Below, one piece after another: positions 51,447-59,707 of a stretch of 64,000 nucleotides of DNA (positions are counted from its first letter, which is position 1; each line of letters opens with the position of its first letter). Both the position numbers and the translations under genes were made by a program. Under the pieces are notes generated by a model. That model did not search any database, was not told the origin of the DNA, and worked only from the letters and a program-made list of their open reading frames with translations. This stretch comes from Amycolatopsis solani. Its GTDB lineage: Bacteria; Actinomycetota; Actinomycetes; Mycobacteriales; Pseudonocardiaceae. The stretch lies in the NCBI RefSeq assembly GCF_033441515.1, contig NZ_JAWQJT010000001.1:1798001-1862000 (forward strand), read 5' to 3'.

Positions 51447-52097
51447 GTGGATCGGACGATCTCGCTCTTCTCCGCCGAGGCCAGTGGGCCGGGTCTGGGC
51501 GACCTGGCCGGCCTGCTGTGCTGCCACGGCCAGATCACCGGCTTCGGGCGCACCGCCGCCCGGCTGTCGGTGGTCGTCGAGGAGCCGTGGCGCGCGCACG
51601 TCCTGGCGCGGGAGTTCCGCTGCCGCGGCGCGGACGCGCAGGTCTCGAAGGCCGACTGCGGCCGCCCGCAGGTGCGCACGTCGTTCCGGGTCGACCTGCT
51701 CCCGCTGGCGCTGCGGTGGCTGCGTGAGGGCTGCGCGGGCCCGGTCGAGGACGACTCGGGCAAGGCGGTGCCGGACGGCTTCCGGCTGAGCGGCGCGATG
51801 CTGCGGATGTGGGCGCTGGCCAGTGGCCGCCCCGGCACGCAGGGCTACCTGCTCGGCGTCGACCCGCTCGCGCCGACCATGCACGAGCGGCTGGTCGATG
51901 CGTTGACGCCGTTGGGGGTCGCGGCGAAGCTGACCGGCCCGAAGGCCGAGGTCCCGGCCGTCAAGGTCACCGGAAAACGCCGCATGGAGGCGCTGCTGGA
52001 ACTGATCGGGGAGCCGCCGCCGGGTGCCGAAGCGGCGTGGCCGGGCGCGGAGCCGCTGCCGGTCCCGCACCCGGAGGCCGTGACGAGCACGGCCTGA
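51447..52097 (+). CDS. WhiA-like LAGLIDADG-domain protein without HTH
   Basis: The 216-residue protein resembles the N-terminal LAGLIDADG-like domain of WhiA: two repeats with FRLSGAMLRMWALASGRPGTQGYLLGVDPL (about residues 112-141) and VKVTGKRRMEALLELIGEPP at the end. There is no clear C-terminal HTH. It corresponds to Rv3647c, upstream of topA. TAGTAT (51435-51440) is six bases from GTG 51447, so the transcript is probably leaderless, and the promoter is covered by an SOS-like box. It may act in DNA binding or damage response; the function is unknown. Confidence 0.65.
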   Translation: MDRTISLFSAEASGPGLGDLAGLLCCHGQITGFGRTAARLSVVVEEPWRAHVLAREFRCRGADAQVSKADCGRPQVRTSFRVDLLPLALRWLREGCAGPVEDDSGKAVPDGFRLSGAMLRMWALASGRPGTQGYLLGVDPLAPTMHERLVDALTPLGVAAKLTGPKAEVPAVKVTGKRRMEALLELIGEPPPGAEAAWPGAEPLPVPHPEAVTSTA

Positions 52098-52115
52098 CCG
52101 GGTGCGAGAGCCGCG

Positions 52116-52922
52116 TCAGGGCCGGGGCAGCGTGCAGCCGGACTGGGTGAGCGCGATTTCGTTGGCCGGGGTGAGGCACGCGGGGATGCCGTAGGTTTCC
52201 TGGCCGTAGTTCGTCTTGTAGTGCACGGTGACGTTGCCGGCCTGGTCGACCTCGCACGGGTTGTTGTCCGTGCAGCGCGCGCCGTCCTCGTTGCCGGTGT
52301 TGTTGACGCCGACGACCTTGCCGCCGGAGACGATCGGCGAGCCCGACGTGCCGCCGATGGTCTGGCAGGCGGAGGTGTAGCGGATCGAGTCCTTCCAGGT
52401 CCAGCTGCCCTCCTTCAGCCGGTACACGAAGCCGTCGACGTTGCAGGAGTAGATGCGCTTCCAGTAGCCGGAGACGACGTCGATCGCCGCGCCGGCCGTC
52501 GGGTGGGCGTTCGACAGCTCGAGCGGCGAGATCCCGTAGCTCGACTTGATCTGCGCGTAGGTGGTGGTGAGCTGGTAGAGCGACACGTCGGTGTCGGTCA
52601 TCGTGCCGTAGACGATCTTCTTGGCGCGCAGCGTCGCCGTGTTGCCGCCACTGGCGTTGAGCAGCGTGAACGTCCGGCTGGACGACCGGTTGGTGATCAC
52701 CTGGCCGGGGGCGGGGAAGCCGGTCTCGAGGCAGTGGCCGTTGGACATGACGAGCGCGGGTGCGGTGTCCGGCGTCGCCGCCGGTTTGACCACCGAACCC
52801 GAACAGTTGGACAGGGCTACCGTGCCGGCGAAGTTCGCCGCGGCCGCGCTCGCCGGAGTGGTCCCCAGTAATACTGTGGCGGTCGCGGCGGTGAGCAGGG
52901 CGCCGAGGAGGCGTCGGGTCAT
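52116..52922 (-). CDS. Secreted chymotrypsin-like serine protease
   Basis: The 268-residue protein has a signal peptide (RRLLGALLTAATATVLLGTTPASA) and a trypsin-fold catalytic domain with His in VMSNGHC (about residue 61), Asp in DTDVSLYQL (about 115) and Ser in GTSGSPIVSGGKVVGVN (about 205). At least four further Cys residues suggest disulfides outside the cell. Substrate is unknown. ATG 52922 is preceded by AAAGGATC. It is convergent with the WhiA-like gene, with an 18-bp gap. Confidence 0.85.
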   Translation of the reverse strand: MTRRLLGALLTAATATVLLGTTPASAAAANFAGTVALSNCSGSVVKPAATPDTAPALVMSNGHCLETGFPAPGQVITNRSSSRTFTLLNASGGNTATLRAKKIVYGTMTDTDVSLYQLTTTYAQIKSSYGISPLELSNAHPTAGAAIDVVSGYWKRIYSCNVDGFVYRLKEGSWTWKDSIRYTSACQTIGGTSGSPIVSGGKVVGVNNTGNEDGARCTDNNPCEVDQAGNVTVHYKTNYGQETYGIPACLTPANEIALTQSGCTLPRP

Positions 52923-53220
52923 GGCGGATCCTTTCGGCTGGACGGGGAAACCAGTGAAGCGTTGACGTCCCCACGCCCACCACCGTCGAACGGAGGGTAT
53001 CCGGACGGTCACGCGCTAGGCTGCGCGGGACGTGGCCGAAATCACGTGGCAGGTACGTTGGGGAAACATCGCCGAGGTCAGCGGCGATGCGCTGGACACA
53101 GGACCGGCGGCGTGTTGGGTCACCTCCGCGCCGTCCGAGCCGGGAGAGCGTGCACACTGGCAGGTCGAAGACGCGGGCCCCACGCCCCAGGGCAGGGCCT
53201 GGTCCCGGTCGCGGGACGAG

Positions 53221-56076
53221 ATGAGCGGAGAGCAGGACAGCGTGGCAGGAGCACGGACCAAGAAGAACGGAGCCTCGGCGGACAACGGCGCCGGGCACCG
53301 GCGGCTGGTCATCGTCGAGTCGCCGACGAAGGCCCGCAAGATCGCCCCCTACCTGGGCGGCGGTTATGTCGTCGAGTCCTCCGTCGGGCACATCCGCGAC
53401 CTGCCGCGCGGCGCTGCCGACGTGCCCGCCCAGTACAAGGGCGAGGCCTGGGCGCGCCTCGGCGTCGACGTCGACAACGGCTTCAAGGCCCTCTACGTGG
53501 TCACCCCGGACAAGAAGTCCAAGGTCACCGAGCTCAAGGGCCTGCTCAAGGACGTCGACGAGCTCTACCTCGCCACGGACCCCGACCGCGAGGGCGAAGC
53601 CATCGCGTGGCACCTGCTCGAGACGCTCAAGCCGAAGGTCCCGGTCCGCCGGATGGTCTTCCACGAGGTCACCGAGCAGGCCATCCGCGCCGCCGCCGAC
53701 TCGACGCGTGAGCTGGACGCCGACCTCGTCGACGCCCAGGAAACCCGCCGCATCCTCGACCGCCTCTACGGCTACGAGGTCTCGCCGGTGCTGTGGAAGA
53801 AGGTCATGCCGAAGCTTTCGGCGGGCCGCGTGCAGTCGGTGGCGACCCGGATCGTGGTCGAGCGCGAACGCGAGCGGATGCGCTTCACCTCGGCGTCCTA
53901 CTGGGACGTCTCGGCCACGATGGACGCCGGGGAAGAGGCGTCGCCGCGCAACTTCTCGGCCCGCCTGGTGGCCGTGGACGGCGCTCGCCTCGCCACGGGC
54001 CGCGACTTCGGCTCGGACGGGCAGCTCAAGGCGTCGAGCAACGAGATCCGCGTGCTGGTGGAAGCCGACGCGCGCCGCCTCGCCGAGGGTCTCAAGCAGC
54101 GTGACTTCAAGGTCTCGAGCGTCGAGGAGAAGCCGTACACGCGGAAGCCGTACGCGCCCTTCATGACCTCGACGCTGCAGCAGGAGGCGGGCCGCAAGAT
54201 GCGGTTCACCTCGGAGCGCACCATGCGGATCGCGCAGAAGCTGTACGAGAACGGTTACATCACTTATATGCGTACCGACTCGACGACTCTTTCGGAGTCG
54301 GCGATCTCGGCGGCGCGCAGCCAGGCCACGCAGCTGTACGGCAAGGAGTACGTCTCGCCGTCGCCGCGCCAGTACACGCGCAAGGTCAAGAACGCGCAGG
54401 AGGCGCACGAGGCGATCCGGCCGTCGGGCGAGGTCTTCCGCACGCCGGGCCAGGTCGCGAGCGAGCTGGACACCGACGAGTACCGCCTCTACGAGATGAT
54501 CTGGCAGCGCACGATCGCTTCGCAGATGGCGGACGCCAAGGGCACCACGATGTCCGTGCGCATCGTCGGCAACGCGGCCTCGGGCGAGGAGTGCACCTTC
54601 GCGGCTTCGGGCCGCACGATCACCTTCGCGGGCTTCCTCAAGGCGTACGTCGAGGCCGTCGACACCGAGACCGGTGGCGAAGCCGACGACAAGCAGAGCC
54701 GCCTGCCGGTGCTGGAGAAGGACCAGGCGCTCACCGCTTCGGACCTGACCCCGGACGGCCACACCACGTCGCCGCCGGCGCGGTACTCGGAGCCGAGCCT
54801 GGTCAGCAAGCTGGAAGAGCTGGGCATCGGCCGCCCCTCGACGTACGCGTCGATCATCAAGACCATCCAGGACCGCGGCTACGTCTGGAAGAAGGGCTCC
54901 GCGCTCGTCCCGTCGTGGGTCGCGTTCGCCGTGATCGGCCTGATGGAACGGCACTTCGAGCGGCTGGTCGACTACGACTTCACCGCCGGCATGGAGGACG
55001 AGCTCGACCGCATCGCCAACGGCGACGAGCAGCGCGGCCAGTGGCTGTCGAAGTTCTACTTCGGCGGCGACATGGGCGTCGACGGCTCGATCGGACGGCT
55101 GGGCGGGCTGAAGAAGCTGGTCGAAGGCAGCGTCGAGGACATCGACGCGCGGGAGATCAACTCGATCCCGCTGTTCAGCGACGCCGACGGGCACACCGTC
55201 GTGGTCCGCGTCGGCCGCTACGGGCCGTACCTGGAGCGCGAGGTCGACGGGAACTCGCAGCGCGCGAACCTGCCCGAGGACCTGCCGCCGGACGAGCTCT
55301 CGCAGGAGATCGCGGAGAAGCTGTTCGCGACGCCGCAGGAAGGGCGCTCGCTGGGCGTCGACCCGGTGAGCGGGCACGAGATCGTCGCCAAGGAAGGCCG
55401 CTTCGGGCCGTACGTCACCGAGCTGCTGCCGGAAGTGGAGATCCCCGAGGACGCCACGGCCGCGCAGAAGAAGGCCGCGAAGGCGAAGGCGCCCAAGCCG
55501 CGCACGGGCTCGCTGTTCAAGTCGATGGACATCGAGACCATCGGCCTGGAAGACGCGCTGAAGCTGCTCTCGCTGCCGCGCGTGGTCGGCAAGGACCCGG
55601 AGTCCGGCGACGAGATCACGGCGCAGAACGGGCGCTACGGGCCGTACCTGAAGAAGGGCACGGACTCGCGCTCGCTCTCGACCGAGGACCAGCTGTTCTC
55701 GATCACCGTCGAGGAAGCGCTGAAGATCTACTCGGAGCCGAAGCAGCGCGGCCGGTCGGCGACCGCGAAGCCGCCGCTCAAGGAGCTCGGCGAGGACCCG
55801 GTGTCGAAGAAGCCGATGGTGGTCAAGGACGGCCGGTTCGGCCCGTACGTGACCGACGGTGAGTACAACGCGACCCTGCGCAAGGGCGACGAGATCGAGT
55901 CGCTGACCGCGGAACGCGCGTCCGAGCTGCTGGCCGAGAAGCGGGCGAAGGGGCCGGCGCCGAAGCGGAAGGCGCCGGCGCGGAAGCCGGCCTCGACGAC
56001 GGCGAAGACGGTCAAGGCGGGCACGACCAAGAAGGCCACCACGGCCAAGCGGTCCACCGCGACGAAGACGAAGTAG
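53221..56076 (+). CDS. topA: DNA topoisomerase I
   Basis: The 951-residue type IA topoisomerase has the TOPRIM motif RRLVIVESPTKARKIAPYL (about residues 23-41), DPDREGEAIAWHLL (about 120-133) and the active-site Tyr in YITYMRTDSTT (residue 349). Actinobacterial TopA has no zinc fingers; instead it carries C-terminal repeats of GRFGPYV(T/K) type and a Lys/Ala-rich tail (from about residue 900), as here. It relaxes negative supercoils. ATG 53221 is used; an in-frame GTG at 53032 would give a 63-residue extension with no conservation evidence. It corresponds to Rv3646c. Confidence 0.95.
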   Translation: MSGEQDSVAGARTKKNGASADNGAGHRRLVIVESPTKARKIAPYLGGGYVVESSVGHIRDLPRGAADVPAQYKGEAWARLGVDVDNGFKALYVVTPDKKSKVTELKGLLKDVDELYLATDPDREGEAIAWHLLETLKPKVPVRRMVFHEVTEQAIRAAADSTRELDADLVDAQETRRILDRLYGYEVSPVLWKKVMPKLSAGRVQSVATRIVVERERERMRFTSASYWDVSATMDAGEEASPRNFSARLVAVDGARLATGRDFGSDGQLKASSNEIRVLVEADARRLAEGLKQRDFKVSSVEEKPYTRKPYAPFMTSTLQQEAGRKMRFTSERTMRIAQKLYENGYITYMRTDSTTLSESAISAARSQATQLYGKEYVSPSPRQYTRKVKNAQEAHEAIRPSGEVFRTPGQVASELDTDEYRLYEMIWQRTIASQMADAKGTTMSVRIVGNAASGEECTFAASGRTITFAGFLKAYVEAVDTETGGEADDKQSRLPVLEKDQALTASDLTPDGHTTSPPARYSEPSLVSKLEELGIGRPSTYASIIKTIQDRGYVWKKGSALVPSWVAFAVIGLMERHFERLVDYDFTAGMEDELDRIANGDEQRGQWLSKFYFGGDMGVDGSIGRLGGLKKLVEGSVEDIDAREINSIPLFSDADGHTVVVRVGRYGPYLEREVDGNSQRANLPEDLPPDELSQEIAEKLFATPQEGRSLGVDPVSGHEIVAKEGRFGPYVTELLPEVEIPEDATAAQKKAAKAKAPKPRTGSLFKSMDIETIGLEDALKLLSLPRVVGKDPESGDEITAQNGRYGPYLKKGTDSRSLSTEDQLFSITVEEALKIYSEPKQRGRSATAKPPLKELGEDPVSKKPMVVKDGRFGPYVTDGEYNATLRKGDEIESLTAERASELLAEKRAKGPAPKRKAPARKPASTTAKTVKAGTTKKATTAKRSTATKTK

Positions 56077-56090
56077 CACCTCCGGAAGTC

Positions 56091-56139
56091 CGTGAAGGCC
56101 TCCTTGCCGGCGTTTTTGCCTGGTAAGGGGGCCTTCACG
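56091..56139. repeat. Terminator/REP-like hairpin after topA
   Basis: CGTGAAGGCCTCCTT (56091-56105) and AAGGGGGCCTTCACG (56125-56139) form a 15-bp stem with one mismatch and a 19-nt loop with a T run. It ends the topA transcript. Related inverted repeats are, as I recall, scattered in Amycolatopsis genomes. Confidence 0.6.
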
Positions 56140-56187
56140 GCGTTCGGCCACACTTTCGGGTGACACCTCGAACGGATGTTCGGGAAA

Positions 56188-56210
56188 TTGTCGGTGGTCC
56201 CGGGTTTCAT
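56188..56210 (+). promoter_or_regulatory. RecA-NDp/PafBC-type promoter 1
   Basis: TTGTCGGTG (56188-56196), eight bases, then TTTCAT (56205-56210) matches the LexA-independent DNA-damage promoter pattern (tTGTCRgtg-N8-TAnnnT), except that -10 position 2 is T. It ends six bases before GTG 56217, so the transcript is leaderless. Confidence 0.55.
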
Positions 56211-56216
56211 GAACGC

Positions 56217-56819
56217 GTGACCACAACACCACGCACCGTGCACACGGTGATCGCCAAGATCCTCAAGCCCGTCCGCGCCGCGGCTGCGGGCAGTCCTTCC
56301 GCGCTGGACCTGCACGATTCGCTCCCCGGCTTCGCTGGTGACGGCGTCTGCGGCGTCGCCGTGGCGTTGTTCGACGAGCCGTGGACGTCGGCGTTCTTCG
56401 ACGACGGCACGCGGTTCGGCGTCGCGGGCGACGGCCTGCGGCGGTCCGGGCCGTCGTCCGGCTCGATCGCGGAGCTGCTCGGCCTGGCCTTCGCGCGGCT
56501 GCCGCTCCGGCCGCCGGCGCCCGGCGAGGGGTTGTACCTGGACGCCGACGAGCGCGGGGTTCTGGAGCCCGGGCAGGAGTGCCTGGTGCTCGACCTCGTG
56601 GAGGAGCTCCGAAGACCCCGGCTCGGCACGGTCCAGGTGGACCTCGCCCGTGGCCCTCGGCGGCCGTGGGAGGTGGTCGCACTCGTCGACGACGACCGCG
56701 GGCGGCACCTGGCGGTGCTGGGCGGACGCCGAGGTGGCCGTCGCCGGTTCTGGTGGCTGCCCGGAAGCGTGGACGCGCTGGCCGAGGTCGTCGAAGGGCG
56801 GGTGCCGGCGCATGTCTGA
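56217..56819 (+). CDS. EspG-like protein, paralogue 1
   Basis: The 200-residue protein shares a signature with the next two genes: a PRLGTVQVDLARG block and VVALVDDDRGRHLAVLGGRR near the C-terminus, the DxDxGR region common in ESX secretion-associated EspG proteins. It is shorter than its paralogues. No signal peptide or membrane segment is visible. GTG 56217 is six bases from the -10, whereas an earlier in-frame GTG at 56160 lies upstream of the promoter. The EspG relation is tentative. Confidence 0.5.
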   Translation: MTTTPRTVHTVIAKILKPVRAAAAGSPSALDLHDSLPGFAGDGVCGVAVALFDEPWTSAFFDDGTRFGVAGDGLRRSGPSSGSIAELLGLAFARLPLRPPAPGEGLYLDADERGVLEPGQECLVLDLVEELRRPRLGTVQVDLARGPRRPWEVVALVDDDRGRHLAVLGGRRGGRRRFWWLPGSVDALAEVVEGRVPAHV

Positions 56820-56876
56820 ACCGCTCGCCGACCGTTTGCCGAACGATGTCACCCGGTCGAACACATGTGCGAGAAA

Positions 56877-56899
56877 TTGTCGGTGCCAGGGTGTTCAAT
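56877..56899 (+). promoter_or_regulatory. RecA-NDp/PafBC-type promoter 2
   Basis: TTGTCGGTG (56877-56885), eight bases and TTCAAT (56894-56899) repeat the pattern of promoter 1, including the preceding GAAA. GTG 56906 is six bases downstream. Confidence 0.55.
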
Positions 56900-56905
56900 C
56901 GAAGG

Positions 56906-57697
56906 GTGAACAACTCAGTCGCCGTCTTCGACGTCATCGACGAGGTCATCGCCCCGCTGTCGGCCGAGGTGCCGGAGCGGCCCTCGGTGATGGAGTTCTA
57001 CGACCCCGAGTTCGAGATCCCGCCCGTGCTGGCGGACACCGGACCGCTCCCGGGTCGTCGTCCTTCACCGCCGTTGAGCCTGGCCGACGAAGTGGAGCAG
57101 TACACCCGGTTCGTCGCCGGGATGGCCGCGATCGGCCTCGCCCCCGGTGGCGAGGTCACGGCCGAGGCGGTCGGGCTGTACCGGGCGCTGCGCGGTGGCT
57201 TCATCCGCGGCGTGGTCACCGGGGTCTTCCCGGCCCGTGACGAGCCGTGGGAGGTCCGGTTCTTCGGCGACGAGGACTACACCACGGTGCTGCACAAACT
57301 GGGCAACCGCGCGCGGCTGCGGTCGGGCTTCCTCAGCGAGCTGCCGGGCTGGGTGTTCGACGGCCTGCCGGACCGGCCGCCGGGCCCGGGCCGGCACGTG
57401 CGGATCGAGACGGACGAGCGCGGCCTGATCCCGGGCGGCTGCGAGCGGGCGGTCGAGCTGATCCGCGAGTGCGCGGCCCGTCCGCGGCTGGGCACGGTGC
57501 TGGTGGACCTCGCGGTCCGCGACGCGATCCTGGCGGAGTACCCGCACGGAGCGTTCGGGCTGGTCGACAACGACCTCGGCCGCTACCAGTTCAGCGCGGC
57601 GGTGGACCGCACCGGCCGTTGGACGGTCACGTGGGGTCCGGCCTCGAGGAGCACCGCCGAGCAGTGGATCGTCGAGGCGGTGCAGAGCCATGCCTGA
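56906..57697 (+). CDS. EspG-like protein, paralogue 2
   Basis: The 263-residue protein contains RRVRFFGDEDYTTVLHKLGN-like features (actually EVRFFGDEDYTTVLHKLG), RPRLGTVLVDLAVRDAILAEY and LVDNDLGRYQFSAA, which resemble the ESX-associated EspG family; EspG proteins bind PE/PPE or WXG100-type substrates in mycobacteria. No WXG100 or ESX core gene is in this window, so the partner is unknown. GTG 56906 is at the predicted transcript start. It overlaps the next short ORF by eight bases. Confidence 0.5.
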   Translation: MNNSVAVFDVIDEVIAPLSAEVPERPSVMEFYDPEFEIPPVLADTGPLPGRRPSPPLSLADEVEQYTRFVAGMAAIGLAPGGEVTAEAVGLYRALRGGFIRGVVTGVFPARDEPWEVRFFGDEDYTTVLHKLGNRARLRSGFLSELPGWVFDGLPDRPPGPGRHVRIETDERGLIPGGCERAVELIRECAARPRLGTVLVDLAVRDAILAEYPHGAFGLVDNDLGRYQFSAAVDRTGRWTVTWGPASRSTAEQWIVEAVQSHA

Positions 57698-57866
57698 GCC
57701 CGCGGCGACTTCGCCGGCCGGCGGTGAGGCACTCGAGCCGGCCCTGATGGACCTCACGGTCCGCGACGCGATCTTGGCGGCGGCCGAACTGATCAGCGAC
57801 GTGCCGATCCCGCGTAGCGGAGTCACCGGTGACGAAGAAGGAGAGGAGGTGCAAGGCCATGGTTGA
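57690..57866 (+). CDS. Short ORF, truncated EspG-like paralogue
   Basis: This 58-residue frame (57690-57866) starts within the previous gene's stop region and contains LMDLTVRDAILA, nearly identical at DNA level to VDLAVRDAILA of paralogue 2 (57504-57539). It then diverges and ends EEVQGHG. It is probably a remnant of a duplicated gene but is still in frame, with ATG overlap upstream and overlap of the next ATG. It may be a real coupling peptide. Confidence 0.4.
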   Translation: MPEPAATSPAGGEALEPALMDLTVRDAILAAAELISDVPIPRSGVTGDEEGEEVQGHG

Positions 57867-58650
57867 GCGGACCGCCGCGCGGGAGCTGCTCGAGCTCGCC
57901 GCCGGGCCGGTGCTGGCGGCGATGCCGGACCGCGAGCCCGTCGACCGGCTGTACAACCCGGACGTCAGCGACCACGACATCCTCGTCCACGGCCCGGTCT
58001 CCGACGATCCCGCGGACCTGATCGACGAGGTCGAACGCCACATGGCCTGGGCCGCCTGGATCGAGGGCACACCCTTCGGGGAAGCCGGCGAGCTCAACGA
58101 GCTCGGCTTCGAGGTCGTCTCGCTGATGCTGCGTGGTTCGGTGCGGGCGGCGCTGTGCGGCGTCTTCGACGAAGGGCCCGCGACCGCGGACATCCGGTGC
58201 TACGCGGACGGCGAGCGGGCCTTCATGATGGGTTCGCTCCCGGGCCGGACGGCGATCCACCTCGCCGACTTCGAAGAGCTGCCGGAGATGCTCATCGCGG
58301 AGCTGCCGGAGGTCCCGTTCGGTGCCTCGCCGCGGGCGATCTGGTTGTCGGTGGACGACGACGGCCTGGTCCACGACGGCCAGGACGCCGACGTCTGGGC
58401 GATGCGGGAGCTGCTGGCCCGGCCACGCTCGGGCACGGCCGTGCTCGACATGCTCGCCTTCGGCGGGTTGTGCGCGGAATTCCCCGACCACGGCTTCGTC
58501 CTGGTCGACACCGACCTGGGCCGCTTCGCGCTGGCGGCGCTGGATCGCGGTGACGGGCGGCGCCAGCTCGTCCTGAGCCCGTTCAGCCGCGGGATGCTCC
58601 GCGACTGGTGCCGGAAGATGATCGACCTCGGACAGGAGGAGGTGCCCTGA
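57859..58650 (+). CDS. EspG-like protein, paralogue 3
   Basis: The 263-residue protein has the same length and blocks as paralogue 2: LLARPRSGTAVLDMLAFGG (about residues 187-205) and FVLVDTDLGRFALAAL (about 212-227), plus an acidic N-terminal half (DLIDEVERHMAWAAW). A strong GGAGAGGAGG lies nine bases before ATG 57859. No separate promoter is visible, so it probably follows paralogue 2 in one transcript. The EspG relation is tentative, and sequence divergence from paralogue 2 is high. Confidence 0.5.
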   Translation: MVERTAARELLELAAGPVLAAMPDREPVDRLYNPDVSDHDILVHGPVSDDPADLIDEVERHMAWAAWIEGTPFGEAGELNELGFEVVSLMLRGSVRAALCGVFDEGPATADIRCYADGERAFMMGSLPGRTAIHLADFEELPEMLIAELPEVPFGASPRAIWLSVDDDGLVHDGQDADVWAMRELLARPRSGTAVLDMLAFGGLCAEFPDHGFVLVDTDLGRFALAALDRGDGRRQLVLSPFSRGMLRDWCRKMIDLGQEEVP

Positions 58651-58941
58651 CCGGTACTCCATCCGGGCTCGATCGCCACGCGCGAAACTGGCCATCTTGA
58701 CACCCAGGGTGTGGCCGGTCTCGTGTGGCCGTCTCCGGGCCCCTGTGACCGGTCTCACTACAATCTGTCACCAACGGCGGTCGACCGGGCCACCGGCGGG
58801 CTGGACACTGCAGGGGGTTCGGGTACGGGCTTGCGCTGCGTGACCGACCCTCCATTACAGACAGAGCCATTGGGCGGATGCGTTATCCGCCATCGTCGCT
58901 ACCCTGGAAAGGCGAGGACATTCAGTAGTGAGGTGGTCACC
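58651..58941. other. Intergenic region with palindrome
   Basis: No gene is seen. GGCGGAT (58873-58879) and ATCCGCC (58885-58891) form a 7-bp inverted repeat with a 5-nt spacer, followed by TACCCT (58900-58905) and a Shine-Dalgarno for the 58942 gene, so it may be its operator or leader hairpin. Confidence 0.4.
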
Positions 58942-59559
58942 ATGAGCGCGAACGGTGAGGCTCCCTTCTTCAATGCCCCCGAGCTCACTCAGCGCGACGG
59001 CACTCTGTCCCAAGCACCAGGTGAGACGTTCGCGGACCCGGTCTCCGGGCTGGTCACCGCGGCGCCGGAACCCCGTGCCGCGGCTCCGAACGGCCAGGAA
59101 CCCGTCGCCTTCCCGGTGGCGGGGCCGGTGCAGCCCGACGAAGAGGTCGTGCGCCGGATGGTCGAGGAAACGCTGCGCGAGGAGGGCGAGATCGGGGCGA
59201 AGGCCCCGGAAGCGATCCCGCCCGCCGGCACCTTGGCGGCGAACGGCGAGAAGCCGCCGCTCGGAGTGCTGCCGCGGCAACGGAATCGGCAGCGCACCTG
59301 GCCGACCCGGCCGCCGCAGCTGATGCGGCCCGTCCGGCAGGAGGCATTGCCGGACGACGATGTCGACGACGTCGACCTCGTGCCGGTCAAGCGGCGGAAG
59401 CTGCCGAAGATGCCGTCGGTCTCGATACCGGCGTTCAACCGGCCGTCGTCGAGCGCGGCGGGCGTGATGCTCGCCGTGGTGCTGCTGATCGTGTTCGGTT
59501 TCGTCGCCATCGAGATGGTCTCCAGCCTGGTCAGCAGTGTGACCGGACTGTTCGACTAG
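58942..59559 (+). CDS. Membrane-anchored acidic protein
   Basis: The 205-residue protein has a long disordered, acidic and Pro/Ala-rich N-terminus (about 1-165) and a C-terminal transmembrane segment (GVMLAVVLLIVFGFVAIEMV, about 172-192) followed by a short tail. It is therefore probably tail-anchored with its soluble part in the cytoplasm. No domain is recognised. A GAGGTGGTC Shine-Dalgarno precedes ATG 58942. Confidence 0.6.
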   Translation: MSANGEAPFFNAPELTQRDGTLSQAPGETFADPVSGLVTAAPEPRAAAPNGQEPVAFPVAGPVQPDEEVVRRMVEETLREEGEIGAKAPEAIPPAGTLAANGEKPPLGVLPRQRNRQRTWPTRPPQLMRPVRQEALPDDDVDDVDLVPVKRRKLPKMPSVSIPAFNRPSSSAAGVMLAVVLLIVFGFVAIEMVSSLVSSVTGLFD

Positions 59560-59707
59560 CGTTCGCTGGCTGTTCCCCACCCCACCGGCACCTCGGGGCC
59601 GTCCGCGAGGCAAGGGCCGATCGGGCTACCCTGACTTCACGGTCGGGCTACCTCACGAGGGCGTCCGGCGCCGCGGTGACTAGTGGGGTGGGCGTATCAG
59701 CGAGGGC

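Noticed and set aside
53032..53220. An N-terminal extension of TopA by 63 residues
   Set aside because: The extension has no conserved character, and a later ATG precedes the conserved TOPRIM segment. A TAGGCT at 53017-53022 could make the GTG plausible, so it is not excluded.
51967..56232. A 1421-codon open frame on the minus strand opposite topA
   Set aside because: It mirrors the topA reading frame, has extreme Arg/Ala/Leu composition and no domain, and extends over two further genes. High GC makes such antisense frames common.
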